Source: 3-1-20CM-4-69-9 sp963833655 (lineage in GTDB: Bacteria > Actinomycetota > Thermoleophilia > Gaiellales > Gaiellaceae). From it: 64,000 nucleotides of DNA. Below, in pieces: positions 1 to 7,776 of this stretch. Under the pieces are notes generated by a model. The model did not search any database. It was not told the DNA's origin and saw only the letters and a list, made by a program, of their open reading frames with translations. Within the stretch, counting starts at the first letter, position 1, and each line of letters begins with the position of its first letter. Made by a program: the position numbers and the translations under genes. The stretch is from contig CAWHYL010000003.1 in assembly GCA_963833655.1 (NCBI GenBank), positions 62,001 to 126,000 on the forward strand, written 5' to 3'.

Positions 1-1
1 C

Positions 2-205
2 CTGCGCCGCCGCGCCGAGATCGAGGGGCGCGCCGACGATACGGACGAGGCGATCCAGCGGCGGCTCGAGACGTATCACCGGGAGACGGCGCCGCTCGTC
101 GAGTACTACCGCGTGCGGGGTAACTTGGTCCCTGTGCACGGCGAACGCAGCGAGAACGAGGTATTCGCCGAGATCCAGTCAGCTCTAGAGCAGGTGCCCG
201 CGTGA
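2..205 (+). CDS. adk: adenylate kinase, C-terminal part (5' end outside window)
   Basis: The first 68 codons read as the C-terminal end of adenylate kinase, which interconverts ATP + AMP and 2 ADP in the cytoplasm. The visible part has the RxDDTDEAIxxRLExYHxET pattern of the helix after the LID domain (about residues 10-28 here), followed by the usual EYYR helix and the final strand and helix. The stop codon overlaps the GTG start of map by 4 nt (GTGA), the normal adk-map coupling in ribosomal protein operons. The N-terminus, with the P-loop, lies upstream of the window. Identification rests on the conserved helix and the gene order. Confidence 0.9.
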   Translation: MRRRAEIEGRADDTDEAIQRRLETYHRETAPLVEYYRVRGNLVPVHGERSENEVFAEIQSALEQVPA

Positions 206-981
206 TCATCCGCAAGTCCGCACAAGAGATCGAAGGCATGGCCCGTGCCGGCGGCCTCGTGGCCGAGACGATCGCGCTGCTCGGGGACAACATCCAGCCC
301 GGCATCACCACCGCCGAGCTCGACCGGATCGCCGAGGACTTCATCAGCGAACGCGGCGCCGTTCCGACGTCGAAGGGCTACCGCGGCTTCCCGGCCGCGA
401 CGTGCATCTCGCCGAACTCGATGGTCGTCCACGGGATCCCGGGCTCCCACCGCGTCGAGGAGGGCGACCTCATCTCCGTCGACGTCGGCATCACGCTGGA
501 CGGGCTCGTCGCCGACAGCGCGTACACGTACGCCGTCGGTGAGGTGGACGACGAGGCGGCGCGGCTGCTCGATGTCGGCAAGCAGGCGCTGGAGGCGGGG
601 ATCGAGCAGGCGCGGGCGGGGAACCGCGTCGGCGACATCTCTCATGCGATCCAGGAGGTCGTCGAGGGCGCCGGCTTCTCGGTCGTCCGCTCGCTCGTCG
701 GTCACGGCGTCGGCCGCTCGTACCACGAGGAGCCTCAGATCCCGAACTTCGGCGAGCCCGGCCGAGGCCCGCTGCTTCAGCCGGGCATGACGCTGGCGAT
801 CGAGCCGATGATCACCGCCGGCGGGCCCGACGTGTACCTCCATGACGACGAGTGGTCGATCTCGACGACGGACGGCTCGACGGCGGCCCACTTCGAGCAC
901 ACCGTCGCCGTTCAGGAGGAAGGCGCGGCACTGATTCTGACTCGCGCGAAAACGCCTGCAAAGGCCGGTTTGCTACCATAA
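202..981 (+). CDS. map: type I methionine aminopeptidase
   Basis: Removes the initiator methionine from nascent cytosolic proteins; a metal-dependent pita-bread fold enzyme. The 259-residue length fits the short bacterial type I form without an SH3-like extension. Visible family marks are the metal-ligand region (SVDVGITLDGLVADSAYT, near residue 93), the HGVGR..HEEPQIPNFG block with the catalytic His near 177, and the IEPM glutamate near 206. The GTG start overlaps the adk stop, so translation is probably coupled. Its stop codon lies inside the likely -10 region of the infA promoter. Confidence 0.96.
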   Translation: MIIRKSAQEIEGMARAGGLVAETIALLGDNIQPGITTAELDRIAEDFISERGAVPTSKGYRGFPAATCISPNSMVVHGIPGSHRVEEGDLISVDVGITLDGLVADSAYTYAVGEVDDEAARLLDVGKQALEAGIEQARAGNRVGDISHAIQEVVEGAGFSVVRSLVGHGVGRSYHEEPQIPNFGEPGRGPLLQPGMTLAIEPMITAGGPDVYLHDDEWSISTTDGSTAAHFEHTVAVQEEGAALILTRAKTPAKAGLLP

Positions 982-1015
982 TCGGCTCGCGGCGGGGTTC
1001 GTCCCGCCGTTCTTT
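974..1015 (+). promoter_or_regulatory. infA promoter and leader terminator-like hairpin
   Basis: A -10-like CATAAT at 977-982 (or TACCAT at 974-979) overlaps the end of map. It is followed by a hairpin: CGGCGGG at 990-996, a loop containing TTCG, and CCCGCCG at 1003-1009, then TTCTTT and CGT. This looks like an intrinsic terminator or attenuator that transcripts must pass to reach infA. Similar hairpin plus T-run plus CGT arrangements precede greA and the small gene near 20.8 kb. Promoter assignment is by eye. Confidence 0.55.
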
Positions 1016-1038
1016 CGTGCGCAAACGAGAAAGGCGAA

Positions 1039-1260
1039 TTGGCGAACAAAGAAGAGAAGATCGAGGTCGAAGGCGAGATCACCGAGGCGCTCCCGAGCAC
1101 GATGTTCCGGGTGCAGATCGATGGCGGCCATTCGGTTCTCGCGACCATCTCGGGAAAGATGCGCAAGCACTACATCCGCATCCTCCCCGGCGACAAGGTG
1201 AAGGTCGAGCTCTCTCCCTACGACCTCACCAGAGGAAGGATCACGTACAGACACCGATGA
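1039..1260 (+). CDS. infA: translation initiation factor IF-1
   Basis: 73-residue OB-fold factor that binds the ribosomal A site during initiation. The sequence has the family core (IEVEGEITEALPSTMFRV, HxxLATISGKMRKHYIRILPGDKVKVELSPYDLTRGRITYR) from residue 7 to the end. The start is TTG at 1039, preceded by the ribosome-binding sequence GAAAGG; no ATG or GTG lies nearby in frame. The stop overlaps the rpmJ ATG (ATGA). Transcription may be controlled by the leader hairpin just upstream. Confidence 0.97.
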   Translation: MANKEEKIEVEGEITEALPSTMFRVQIDGGHSVLATISGKMRKHYIRILPGDKVKVELSPYDLTRGRITYRHR

Positions 1261-1370
1261 AAGTCCGAGCTTCAGTCAAGCCCATGTGCGAGCGCTGCCG
1301 CGTGATCAAGCGGCACGGCAAGACGATGGTCATCTGCACCAACCCGCGACACAAGCAAAGGCAGGGGTAA
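1257..1370 (+). CDS. rpmJ: 50S ribosomal protein L36
   Basis: A 37-residue protein that starts at the ATG overlapping the infA stop. It begins MKVRASVKPMCERC and keeps the zinc ribbon ligands C11, C14, C27 and H32, so this is the zinc-binding (C+) form of L36. It packs into the large-subunit rRNA near the peptidyl transferase region. The stop is directly followed by the rpsM GTG with no spacer. Position between infA and rpsM is the standard bacterial order. Confidence 0.95.
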   Translation: MKVRASVKPMCERCRVIKRHGKTMVICTNPRHKQRQG

Positions 1371-1754
1371 GTGGCACGCATCGCAGGAGTGAACCTCCCC
1401 AACCAGAAGCGGCTCGAGATCGGGCTGACGTACATCTACGGGATCGGCCAGCCGACGGCGCGCAAGGTCGCGGCCGGGCTCGGTCTGGATCCCGACACGA
1501 AGATCCGCGACCTCACCGACGACGAGGTCACGAAGCTGCGGCAGTACATCGACGAGAACCTGCAGGTGGAGGGCGACCTGCGCCGCGAGCGCTCCCAGGC
1601 GATCAAGCGCCTGCAGGAGATCGGCGCGTACCGCGGGGTCCGCCACCGCCGCGGGCTCCCGGTGAACGGCCAGCGCACCCGCACCAACGCCCGTACCCGC
1701 AAAGGCCCGGCGAAGACGGTCAGCCGCGGCAAGAAGTCGACGGCGAAGACCTAA
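1371..1754 (+). CDS. rpsM: 30S ribosomal protein S13
   Basis: 127 residues, typical for S13, which binds the head of the small subunit and contacts tRNA and L5. It begins MARIAGVNLPNQKRLEIGLTYI, carries the helix-two-turn-helix near residues 15-60, and ends in the basic RGLPVNGQRTRTNARTRKGP tail that reaches the P site. The GTG start is set by the SD-like AGGGG at 1363-1367 and by direct abutment to rpmJ. Confidence 0.97.
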   Translation: MARIAGVNLPNQKRLEIGLTYIYGIGQPTARKVAAGLGLDPDTKIRDLTDDEVTKLRQYIDENLQVEGDLRRERSQAIKRLQEIGAYRGVRHRRGLPVNGQRTRTNARTRKGPAKTVSRGKKSTAKT

Positions 1755-1757
1755 TCG

Positions 1758-2162
1758 ATGGCGCCTCCTCGGAAGACAGCGGCACGCGGCCGCACGCGCC
1801 GCCGCGTGCGGAAGAACATCGCCATCGGCCAGGCGCACATCAAGACGTCGTTCAACAACACGATCGTCGCGCTCACCGACAAGGACGGGAACGTCATCGC
1901 CTGGGAATCCGCCGGCAGTGCCGGCTTCAAGGGCTCCCGCAAGTCGACGCCGTTCGCCGCGCAGGTCACGGCCGATTCGTGCGCGCGCAAGGGCATGGAG
2001 CACGGGCTCCAGAAGGTCGAGGTGTTCGTGAAGGGGCCGGGCTCGGGCCGTGAGACGGCGATTCGCTCGCTCCAGGCTGCAGGGCTCGAGATCCTCGGCG
2101 TCAAGGACGTGACCCCGCAGGCTCACAACGGCGTCCGCCAGCGCAAGCGGAGGCGTGTCTGA
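1758..2162 (+). CDS. rpsK: 30S ribosomal protein S11
   Basis: 134-residue S11, part of the platform of the 30S subunit near the E site and the Shine-Dalgarno helix. Recognisable motifs are HIKTSFNNTIVALTDKDGNVIAW (residues 29-51), GSRKSTPFAAQ, and the C-terminal GVRQRKRRRV. The N-terminal 20 residues are very basic, as is usual in actinobacteria. The start lies 3 nt after rpsM, and the last stop base is shared with the first base of rpsD (1-nt overlap). Confidence 0.97.
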   Translation: MAPPRKTAARGRTRRRVRKNIAIGQAHIKTSFNNTIVALTDKDGNVIAWESAGSAGFKGSRKSTPFAAQVTADSCARKGMEHGLQKVEVFVKGPGSGRETAIRSLQAAGLEILGVKDVTPQAHNGVRQRKRRRV

Positions 2163-2782
2163 TGGCCCGCGACCGCTCACCCAAGTGCAAGCAGTGCCGC
2201 CGCGAGGGCATGAAGCTGTTCCTCAAGGGCGAGCGCTGCCTGACGGAGAAGTGCGCGATCGAGCGCCGCTCGTACCCGCCGGGCGAGCACGGCCGCGGCC
2301 GGATCAAGCAGTCGGAGTACCTGCTCCAGCTGAGGGAGAAGCAGAAGGCGCGCCGTTACTACGGCCTGCTCGAGAAGCAGTTCCACACGTACTACGCGAA
2401 AGCGACGAAGGCGACTGGCGTGACCGGCGAGGCGCTGCTGCGCATGCTGGAGACGCGCCTCGACAACGTCGTCTACCGGCTCGGGTTCGCGGCCTCGCGC
2501 GCGCAGGCGCGCCAGCTCGTGCGGCACGGCCACTTCCACGTGAACGGTCGCCGCGTGAACATCCCGAGCTACCAGGTCAAGCCGGACGACGTGATCACGA
2601 TGTCGCCGAACTCGTCGGCGCAGCAGGTGATCCGCGATGCGACCGACCTCACGGCGTCCGTCGCGCCGTGGCTGCAGGCCGACCACGACGGGCTGACCGG
2701 AAAGATCCTCAAATGGCCGGAGCGGTCGGAGATCGACACGCCGGTTCAAGAATCGCTCATCGTCGAGCTGTACTCGAAGTAG
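2162..2782 (+). CDS. rpsD: 30S ribosomal protein S4, zinc-binding form
   Basis: 206-residue primary rRNA-binding protein that nucleates assembly of the 30S body; in several bacteria it also represses its own operon. The S4 RNA-binding domain (RLDNVVYRLGFAASRAQARQLVRHGH) sits near residues 97-122. The N-terminus carries C9, C12, C26 and C31 (KCKQC, ERCLTEKC), the four-cysteine zinc module of the C+ S4 paralogue, rather than the cysteine-free form. It is coupled by a 1-nt overlap to rpsK. Confidence 0.96.
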   Translation: MARDRSPKCKQCRREGMKLFLKGERCLTEKCAIERRSYPPGEHGRGRIKQSEYLLQLREKQKARRYYGLLEKQFHTYYAKATKATGVTGEALLRMLETRLDNVVYRLGFAASRAQARQLVRHGHFHVNGRRVNIPSYQVKPDDVITMSPNSSAQQVIRDATDLTASVAPWLQADHDGLTGKILKWPERSEIDTPVQESLIVELYSK

Positions 2783-2793
2783 AAAGGACTGTC

Positions 2794-3783
2794 TTGGCAA
2801 CACGCACATCTTTGATGGAGTTCCAGATTCCGAAGATCGTCCACGAGGAGGTGGACGAGCAGCGCGGGGTCTTCGAGATCGAGCCGCTGGACCGCGGCTT
2901 CGGTTACACGTTCGGGAACTCGCTGCGCCGCGTGCTGCTCTCGTCGCTCGAGGGCGCTGCGGTCACCTCGGTCAAGATCGAGGGGATCTCGCACGAGTTC
3001 ACGACGCTGCCGGGCGTCCGCGAGGACGTCACGGACCTGATCCTCAACCTCAAGGGCCTCGTCTGCCGTCTCCACGGTGAGTCGCCGGAGATCGAGGTGC
3101 ACGTCGCCAAGCGCGGCGCCGGCGTCGTCAAGGCCTCGGACATCGAGGCGCCCGCCGAGCTCGAGATCCTCAACCCGGAGCTCGAGATCGCGCACCTCTC
3201 CGACAAGGGCAAGCTCGAGATGACCGTGACGATCGGCCGCGGCCGCGGCTACGTGCCGGCGGAGCTGAACCGCGGGCCGGAGCACACCATCGGCGTCATC
3301 CCGATCGACTCGATCTTCTCGCCGGTGCGCCGCGTCGCGTACGACGTCGAGGCCGCCCGTGTCGGTCAGCGCACGGACTACGACAAGCTGCGCCTGGACG
3401 TGACGACCGACGGCTCGCTCTCGCCGAAGGACGCGATCGCGCAGGCGTCGGAGATCCTGATCAAGCAGCTCGCCATCTTCACCGACCTCGACCGCATCGA
3501 GGGCTTCGGCGAGGCGGCGCAGGCGGACGGGGCCCCGGCCGAGATGCCGCTCGCGCACGGGATGGAGAACTTCCCGATCGAGGAGCTCGAGCTCGGCGTG
3601 CGGTCGTACAACTGCCTCAAGCGCGTCGGCATCGAGACGATCGGCGACCTCGTCGTCAAGACGGAGGCCGAGCTCGCAGCGATCCCGAACTTCGGCAAGA
3701 AGTCTGTCGAGGAAGTGAAGGAGACCCTGGCCGCGCACGGCCTGACGCTCCGCGGCGACGAAAGCGGAAACGGCGGGCTGTGA
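2794..3783 (+). CDS. rpoA: DNA-directed RNA polymerase subunit alpha
   Basis: 329-residue alpha subunit. The N-terminal assembly domain (residues 1-235, with RGFGYTFGNSLRRVLLSSLEGAAV) dimerises and holds beta and beta-prime. The C-terminal domain (about 250-320, with the RSYNCLKRVGIETIGDL helix-hairpin-helix) contacts UP elements and activators. I chose TTG at 2794 because AAAGGA lies 5 nt upstream at 2783-2788; the in-frame ATG at 2815 has no ribosome-binding site. The gene is followed by an unusually long 160-nt gap before rplQ. Confidence 0.97.
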   Translation: MATRTSLMEFQIPKIVHEEVDEQRGVFEIEPLDRGFGYTFGNSLRRVLLSSLEGAAVTSVKIEGISHEFTTLPGVREDVTDLILNLKGLVCRLHGESPEIEVHVAKRGAGVVKASDIEAPAELEILNPELEIAHLSDKGKLEMTVTIGRGRGYVPAELNRGPEHTIGVIPIDSIFSPVRRVAYDVEAARVGQRTDYDKLRLDVTTDGSLSPKDAIAQASEILIKQLAIFTDLDRIEGFGEAAQADGAPAEMPLAHGMENFPIEELELGVRSYNCLKRVGIETIGDLVVKTEAELAAIPNFGKKSVEEVKETLAAHGLTLRGDESGNGGL

Positions 3784-3833
3784 CCCTGCCAGCCGCACTT
3801 CGCGGCGCCGCGCCCGCGATCACGCTGCGCGAT

Positions 3834-3886
3834 CCTGCGTCCTCAGTCGCACTCGGGCAAGCCAGCCCGAGTGCTCCCTGCGTCCT
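3834..3886. repeat. hairpin flanked by 10-bp direct repeats between rpoA and rplQ
   Basis: The 160-nt spacer between rpoA and rplQ contains a perfect 9-bp stem, GCACTCGGG (3849-3857) and CCCGAGTGC (3866-3874), with an 8-nt loop. It is bracketed by two identical CCTGCGTCCT copies at 3834-3843 and 3877-3886. There is no T-run, so a terminator is unlikely. The layout resembles a small inserted palindromic element with direct flanks, or an RNA structure separating alpha from L17 expression. I see no gene in 3784-3943. Confidence 0.6.
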
Positions 3887-3943
3887 TGTCTCGCTTGGTG
3901 CTCGCGACCGCGGCATCCACGAGCGCGACCGGCAGGGTCACTA

Positions 3944-4342
3944 GTGCGCCACCGTCGCGCAGGCAAGAAGCTCGGGCGCGACTCGGCGCACCGCAAGGCG
4001 CTGTACTCGAATCTGGCAGGCGCTCTGATCGAGCACGGGCGCATCAAGACCACCGAGGCGAAGGCCAAGGCGGTCAAGCCATTCGCGGAGCAGATGATCA
4101 CGCTCGGCAAGCGCGGTGACCTCCACGCCAGGAGGCTCGCGCTCGCCGAGCTGCGCTCCCAGGACGTCGTGCACCAGCTGTTCGCCGACGTCGCCCCGCG
4201 GTTCGCAGACCGTCCGGGCGGCTACACGCGGATCGTCAAGCTCGGCCCGCGCTACGGTGACGCAGCCGAGATGGTGTACCTGGAGCTGGTGGACTACGAG
4301 CCTGCAGGCTCTGCACCGGCTTCGCCCACCGCGTCGGCCTAA
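3944..4342 (+). CDS. rplQ: 50S ribosomal protein L17
   Basis: 132-residue L17, which lies at the polypeptide exit side of the large subunit. It starts MRHRRAGKKLGRDSAHRKALYSNL with GTG at 3944 and contains GRIKTTEAKAKAVKPFAEQMITL and the C-terminal GGYTRIVKLGPRYGDAAEMVYLEL block, all typical of the family. The tail after residue 118 is short and Ala/Pro-rich. It is the last ribosomal gene of the operon in this window. Confidence 0.96.
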   Translation: MRHRRAGKKLGRDSAHRKALYSNLAGALIEHGRIKTTEAKAKAVKPFAEQMITLGKRGDLHARRLALAELRSQDVVHQLFADVAPRFADRPGGYTRIVKLGPRYGDAAEMVYLELVDYEPAGSAPASPTASA

Positions 4343-4351
4343 CGCGCCGAC

Positions 4352-4654
4352 GTGCTGCTGCTCGGCGGGATTCTGCTCGCCGTGTTCGTCGTCCCCTGGC
4401 CGTGGGGGATCGTGACGGTGGCCGTCGGCGGCCTGCTGGACATCGGCGAGTCGCTCGCGTTCGTGAAGTGGTCGCGCCGGCGGAAGGCCGCCGTCGGCGC
4501 CGAGGCGCTCGTCGGCCGGACGGCCGTCGTCGCGACGCCGACGCAGGTGCGGGTTGCCGGCGAGCTCTGGCGGGCTCGCAGTGACGCAGAGCTACGGGTC
4601 GGCGAGACCGTCGTCGTGCGGGCCGTCGACGGCCTGACACTGGAGGTCGCGTGA
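4352..4654 (+). CDS. NfeD-like membrane protein
   Basis: 100 residues with two N-terminal hydrophobic stretches (about 1-18 and 19-35) followed by a soluble segment (45-100) that looks like the small OB-fold beta-barrel of NfeD proteins (GAEALVGRTAVV, GELWRAR, GETVVVRAVDGLTLEV). NfeD proteins work with stomatin-like or SppA-like partners in membrane quality control; no partner gene is adjacent here. GTG start. The stop overlaps the next GTG by 4 nt, so it is translationally coupled to the Kelch protein. Confidence 0.75.
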   Translation: MLLLGGILLAVFVVPWPWGIVTVAVGGLLDIGESLAFVKWSRRRKAAVGAEALVGRTAVVATPTQVRVAGELWRARSDAELRVGETVVVRAVDGLTLEVA

Positions 4655-5532
4655 TCGCAGCGCTGCTCGCAGCCGCCCTGACGTGGCACGGCAATCCGCC
4701 GTTGCCGGTGGCGCGGACGGAGGTCGCGGGGGCGAACTGGCGTGACCAGGTCGTCGTCGCCGCCGGCTTCACGGCAGACACGAGGGCGAGCGCCCGCGTC
4801 GACGCCTACGACCCGCGGACGCGTTCTTGGCGGCGGTTGCCGAACCTTCCACTCGCGCTCAACCACGCGATGGCGGCGTCCGGGAACGGTCGCCTCTACG
4901 TCGTCGGCGGCTACGCGGTCGGCGAGACCGGGCCCGTGCGGGACGCATTCGTCCTCGACGGATCGCGCTGGCGCCGCCTGCGCGCGATGCCCTACGCGCG
5001 CGCGGCGGGCGGCGCGGCCTTCATCGGCAACACCTTGTACGTCGCCGGCGGCGTCGGCCCGTACGGGACGGCCCGGTCGATGATGGCGTACGACGTCGCG
5101 CGCAAGCGCTGGCGCGTGCTGACCGGCCCTTCGCCGCGCGAGCATCTCGGTGTGACGTCGCTCCGCGGCGAGCTCTACGTCGTGGCCGGCCGGCTCCACG
5201 GCCAACCGTTGTCGATCGTCCAGCGGTGGTCGCCGGTCAGCCGCCGCTGGGAGCGCGTCGCTTCGATGCCGGAGCCGCGTGGCGCAACCGCTGCGAGCGT
5301 GGCGGACGGCCAGATCGTCGACGCCGGGGCCGAGTCGGCGGCGGGAACGAGTGCGGCCGTCTACGCCTACGACCCGCAGACGAATCGCTGGCGACGGTTG
5401 CCGGACCAGCCGATCGCCCGCCACAGCGTGGCGGTCGTCGGCGTTGGCAGCACGATCTACGTCGTTGGCGGGGGCCCGACGCCGGGCCTCACCGTCACGG
5501 CGGCAAACGACTCCTTGAACCTCGCAGGCTGA
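4651..5532 (+). CDS. Kelch-repeat beta-propeller protein, probably exported
   Basis: 293 residues with a short hydrophobic N-terminus (MIAALLAAALTW) and at least five Kelch blades, each ending in an aromatic strand and Gly-Gly pair (LYVVGGY, LYVAGGVG, LYVVAGR, IYVVGGG) spaced about 45-50 residues, with W.RLP turns between. Kelch propellers bind proteins or sugars, and no catalytic residue is apparent. The start overlaps the NfeD-like gene. It converges with the next gene, the stops being 3 nt apart. Confidence 0.75.
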   Translation: MIAALLAAALTWHGNPPLPVARTEVAGANWRDQVVVAAGFTADTRASARVDAYDPRTRSWRRLPNLPLALNHAMAASGNGRLYVVGGYAVGETGPVRDAFVLDGSRWRRLRAMPYARAAGGAAFIGNTLYVAGGVGPYGTARSMMAYDVARKRWRVLTGPSPREHLGVTSLRGELYVVAGRLHGQPLSIVQRWSPVSRRWERVASMPEPRGATAASVADGQIVDAGAESAAGTSAAVYAYDPQTNRWRRLPDQPIARHSVAVVGVGSTIYVVGGGPTPGLTVTAANDSLNLAG

Positions 5533-5535
5533 CCA

Positions 5536-6612
5536 TCAACCGGCGGGCGTGATCGTCCCGAAGAGCCCGTGCGACTCGTCGTCCGGGCCGGCGGTGAAGA
5601 ACAGGGTGTCGGGATTGCCGTTCGAGCCGGCGTTGCCGAACTGCAGGGCCCAGAGGCCGTCGATCACGAGCTTGCCGTCGTTCGCGTCCCGCAGCGTGCC
5701 GCGGTGCTCGAAGCCGGCCGCCGTCTCCTCGTAGGCGTTGATCTGTCCGTCGCCGAAGTTGCCGACGAGCAGGTCTCCTGCGTAGCGGCCGAAGGATGCC
5801 GGCGCGAGCGCGAGGCCCCAGGGCGCGTTGAGCTGTCCGTGCTGCGCAACGCGCGCCAGCAGGTTCCCGGCCAGGTCGTACGCGTCCACGAACCCGCGGC
5901 CCTGCCCGGCGACCTCGTCCGCGGCGTCGGCGTCCTGCTGTGCGTACGAGACGAAGATGCGGTCGCCGATCGCCTGGATGCCGAACGGGGCGTAGTCGCT
6001 CGGGAGCATCGGGTCGACGAACGAGCCGGCCGGCGTGACGTCGCTCCAGGCGCCGTTGAAGACGTCGACGCGCGCGTTGTGGAAGTCGGCCGCATAGAGG
6101 AGCGGTCCAGCGGTCGTCTGCGCGATCGCCAGGCCCTTGTAGATCGCGCCCGGCTGACCGTGCGCCGTGACGAGCGCCGCCGTCGAGCCGCCGCGCCACG
6201 CGCGGATCATCCCGTCCTCGCTCGCGAAGACGAAGTTCGCCGGTGCAAGCGCCGCCGACGCCGTCGTGGCGACGAGGAAGTTGTCGGGAATGCCTGCGAA
6301 GACGGCGCCGGTCGGGCCACCGTCGACGCCTACGACCAGTGGGTTGATCGAGATCGTCGAGCCGTTGCTGATGTACAGGGTCGACAGATCCGTGCCGTTG
6401 TCGGCGACCCACCACGGGCTCGTGGGGCTCCGGGTGAGCCCCCAGCCGTTGACGAGGTGTGGATCTGTGAGCGCCGCCGCCCCCGGAACGTCGGAGACGA
6501 GCGGTGTCACCGCGTAGGAGCCGCCCGGCGGTGACGCGGACAGCGGAGCCGCGGCGGCGAGTGCCAGAGTCGAAACCGCAGCGACAAGCGCGAGACGCAG
6601 GGATCTGCGCAT
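5536..6612 (-). CDS. secreted TIGR03118-family protein
   Basis: 358 residues with a clear signal peptide (MRRSLRLALVAAVSTLALAA, cleavage near ASA at 25-28). The mature part matches the TIGR03118 pattern: VNGWGLTRSPTSPWWVADNG, LPSDYAPFGIQAIGDRIFVSYA, GFVDAYDLAGNLL, NAPWGLALAPASFG, LLVGNFGDGQINAY, FFTAGPDDE. The repeated strands look like a six-bladed propeller; function is unknown. The start at 6612 has GGGAGAG 3-9 nt upstream. It is divergent from the monooxygenase gene with only 33 nt between starts. Confidence 0.82.
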   Translation of the reverse strand: MRRSLRLALVAAVSTLALAAAAPLSASPPGGSYAVTPLVSDVPGAAALTDPHLVNGWGLTRSPTSPWWVADNGTDLSTLYISNGSTISINPLVVGVDGGPTGAVFAGIPDNFLVATTASAALAPANFVFASEDGMIRAWRGGSTAALVTAHGQPGAIYKGLAIAQTTAGPLLYAADFHNARVDVFNGAWSDVTPAGSFVDPMLPSDYAPFGIQAIGDRIFVSYAQQDADAADEVAGQGRGFVDAYDLAGNLLARVAQHGQLNAPWGLALAPASFGRYAGDLLVGNFGDGQINAYEETAAGFEHRGTLRDANDGKLVIDGLWALQFGNAGSNGNPDTLFFTAGPDDESHGLFGTITPAG

Positions 6613-6645
6613 GATCTCTCCCCTCTCGGTATCAGTGCGAAAGAG

Positions 6646-7776
6646 ATGAATACGGAGAGCGGGCCCGATCGGTTCTCCGTCGCCGTCGTCGGCGCGGGGC
6701 CGGCCGGCCTGGCCGTGGCCGCCGAGCTCGTCCGCGCAGGGGAGCACGTCGTCGTGCTCGAGCGGGGCGAGGTGGGTGCCGCGTGGGCAGGCCGGTATGA
6801 CCGCTTGCGGCTGCACACCGTCCGCTGGCTCTCGTCCTTGCCCGGCTATCGCATGCCGCGGGCGTACGGCAAGTGGCCCTCGCGGGACAGCGTACGCGAC
6901 TATCTCCGCCGCTACGCCGCCCGGAGCGGCCTCGCGGTGCGGACCGGTGTCGAGGTAGAGCGGGTCGTCCGGGCGGACGGGCGCTGGCGGCTGCACACGA
7001 GCGCGGGGATCGTCGACGCCGACCGCGTCGTCGTCGCGACCGGTCACAGCAACGAGCCGTACCTGCCCCAGTGGCCCGGCGCGTTCCGCGGCGAGATCGT
7101 GCACTCCGCCGGCTACCGGAACCCGGCGCCGTACGCGGGTAAGCGCGTGCTCGTGGTCGGCGCGGGAAACTCCGGCGCGGAGATTGCCGTGGACCTCGCC
7201 GACGGCGGAGCGGCGGAGGTCTTCCTCGCGGTGCGCACGCCGCCGCACATCGTCCGCCGCGACACGCTCGGTCTGCCGAGCCAGCTCCTCGGGATCGCGA
7301 CGGCCCATCTCCCGGTGCCGGTCGTCGACCGCATCGCCGGCACGATGCGGCGGCTGTCCTTCCCAGACCTGGCGCCGTACGGCCTGCCCGCCCCGAGTCG
7401 CCCTTACAGCGACTTCCTCCGCCGTCGCGTCATCCCGATCGTCGACGTCGGCATCGCCGACGCAGTGCAACGCGGCCGGGTGCGCGTCGTCGCCGCGCTC
7501 GAGCGGTTCGAGGACGGGGCCGCCGCGCTGGCCGACGGGGCGACGCTTCCCGTCGACGCCGTGATCGCGGCGACCGGCTACCGGCCGGCGCTCGAGCCGC
7601 TCGTCGGCCACCTCGGCGTCCTCGACGAGCGCGGCGAGCCGCACGTCCACGGGGTCGAGCAGCATCCGCAGGCGCCGCGCCTCCACTTCGTGGGCTACCG
7701 CGTGACGCTCGGCGGCACGTTCCGGCTCGTCGGAATCGAGGCGAAGGGGCTTGGTCGCGCGCTACGAGGCGGCTGA
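6646..7776 (+). CDS. FAD-dependent monooxygenase (flavin-containing / CzcO-like)
   Basis: 376 residues. An N-terminal FAD-binding Rossmann motif GAGPAGLAVAAEL (about 15-27) is followed by the DRLRLHT block, an ATG motif (VVVATGHSNEPYLP near 128) and a second NADPH-binding Rossmann GAGNSGAEIA (about 172-181). This arrangement is that of class B flavoprotein monooxygenases and YUCCA-like enzymes, which oxygenate N, S or carbonyl carbons; the substrate is unknown. The ATG start is preceded by GAAAGAG. It converges on the VIT-like gene with a 15-nt overlap. Confidence 0.85.
   Translation: MNTESGPDRFSVAVVGAGPAGLAVAAELVRAGEHVVVLERGEVGAAWAGRYDRLRLHTVRWLSSLPGYRMPRAYGKWPSRDSVRDYLRRYAARSGLAVRTGVEVERVVRADGRWRLHTSAGIVDADRVVVATGHSNEPYLPQWPGAFRGEIVHSAGYRNPAPYAGKRVLVVGAGNSGAEIAVDLADGGAAEVFLAVRTPPHIVRRDTLGLPSQLLGIATAHLPVPVVDRIAGTMRRLSFPDLAPYGLPAPSRPYSDFLRRRVIPIVDVGIADAVQRGRVRVVAALERFEDGAAALADGATLPVDAVIAATGYRPALEPLVGHLGVLDERGEPHVHGVEQHPQAPRLHFVGYRVTLGGTFRLVGIEAKGLGRALRGG

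Noticed and set aside
5536..7686. 716-codon minus-strand frame covering the TIGR03118 protein and beyond
   Set aside because: The signal peptide and ribosome-binding site place the start at 6612; the upstream part is antisense to the monooxygenase gene.
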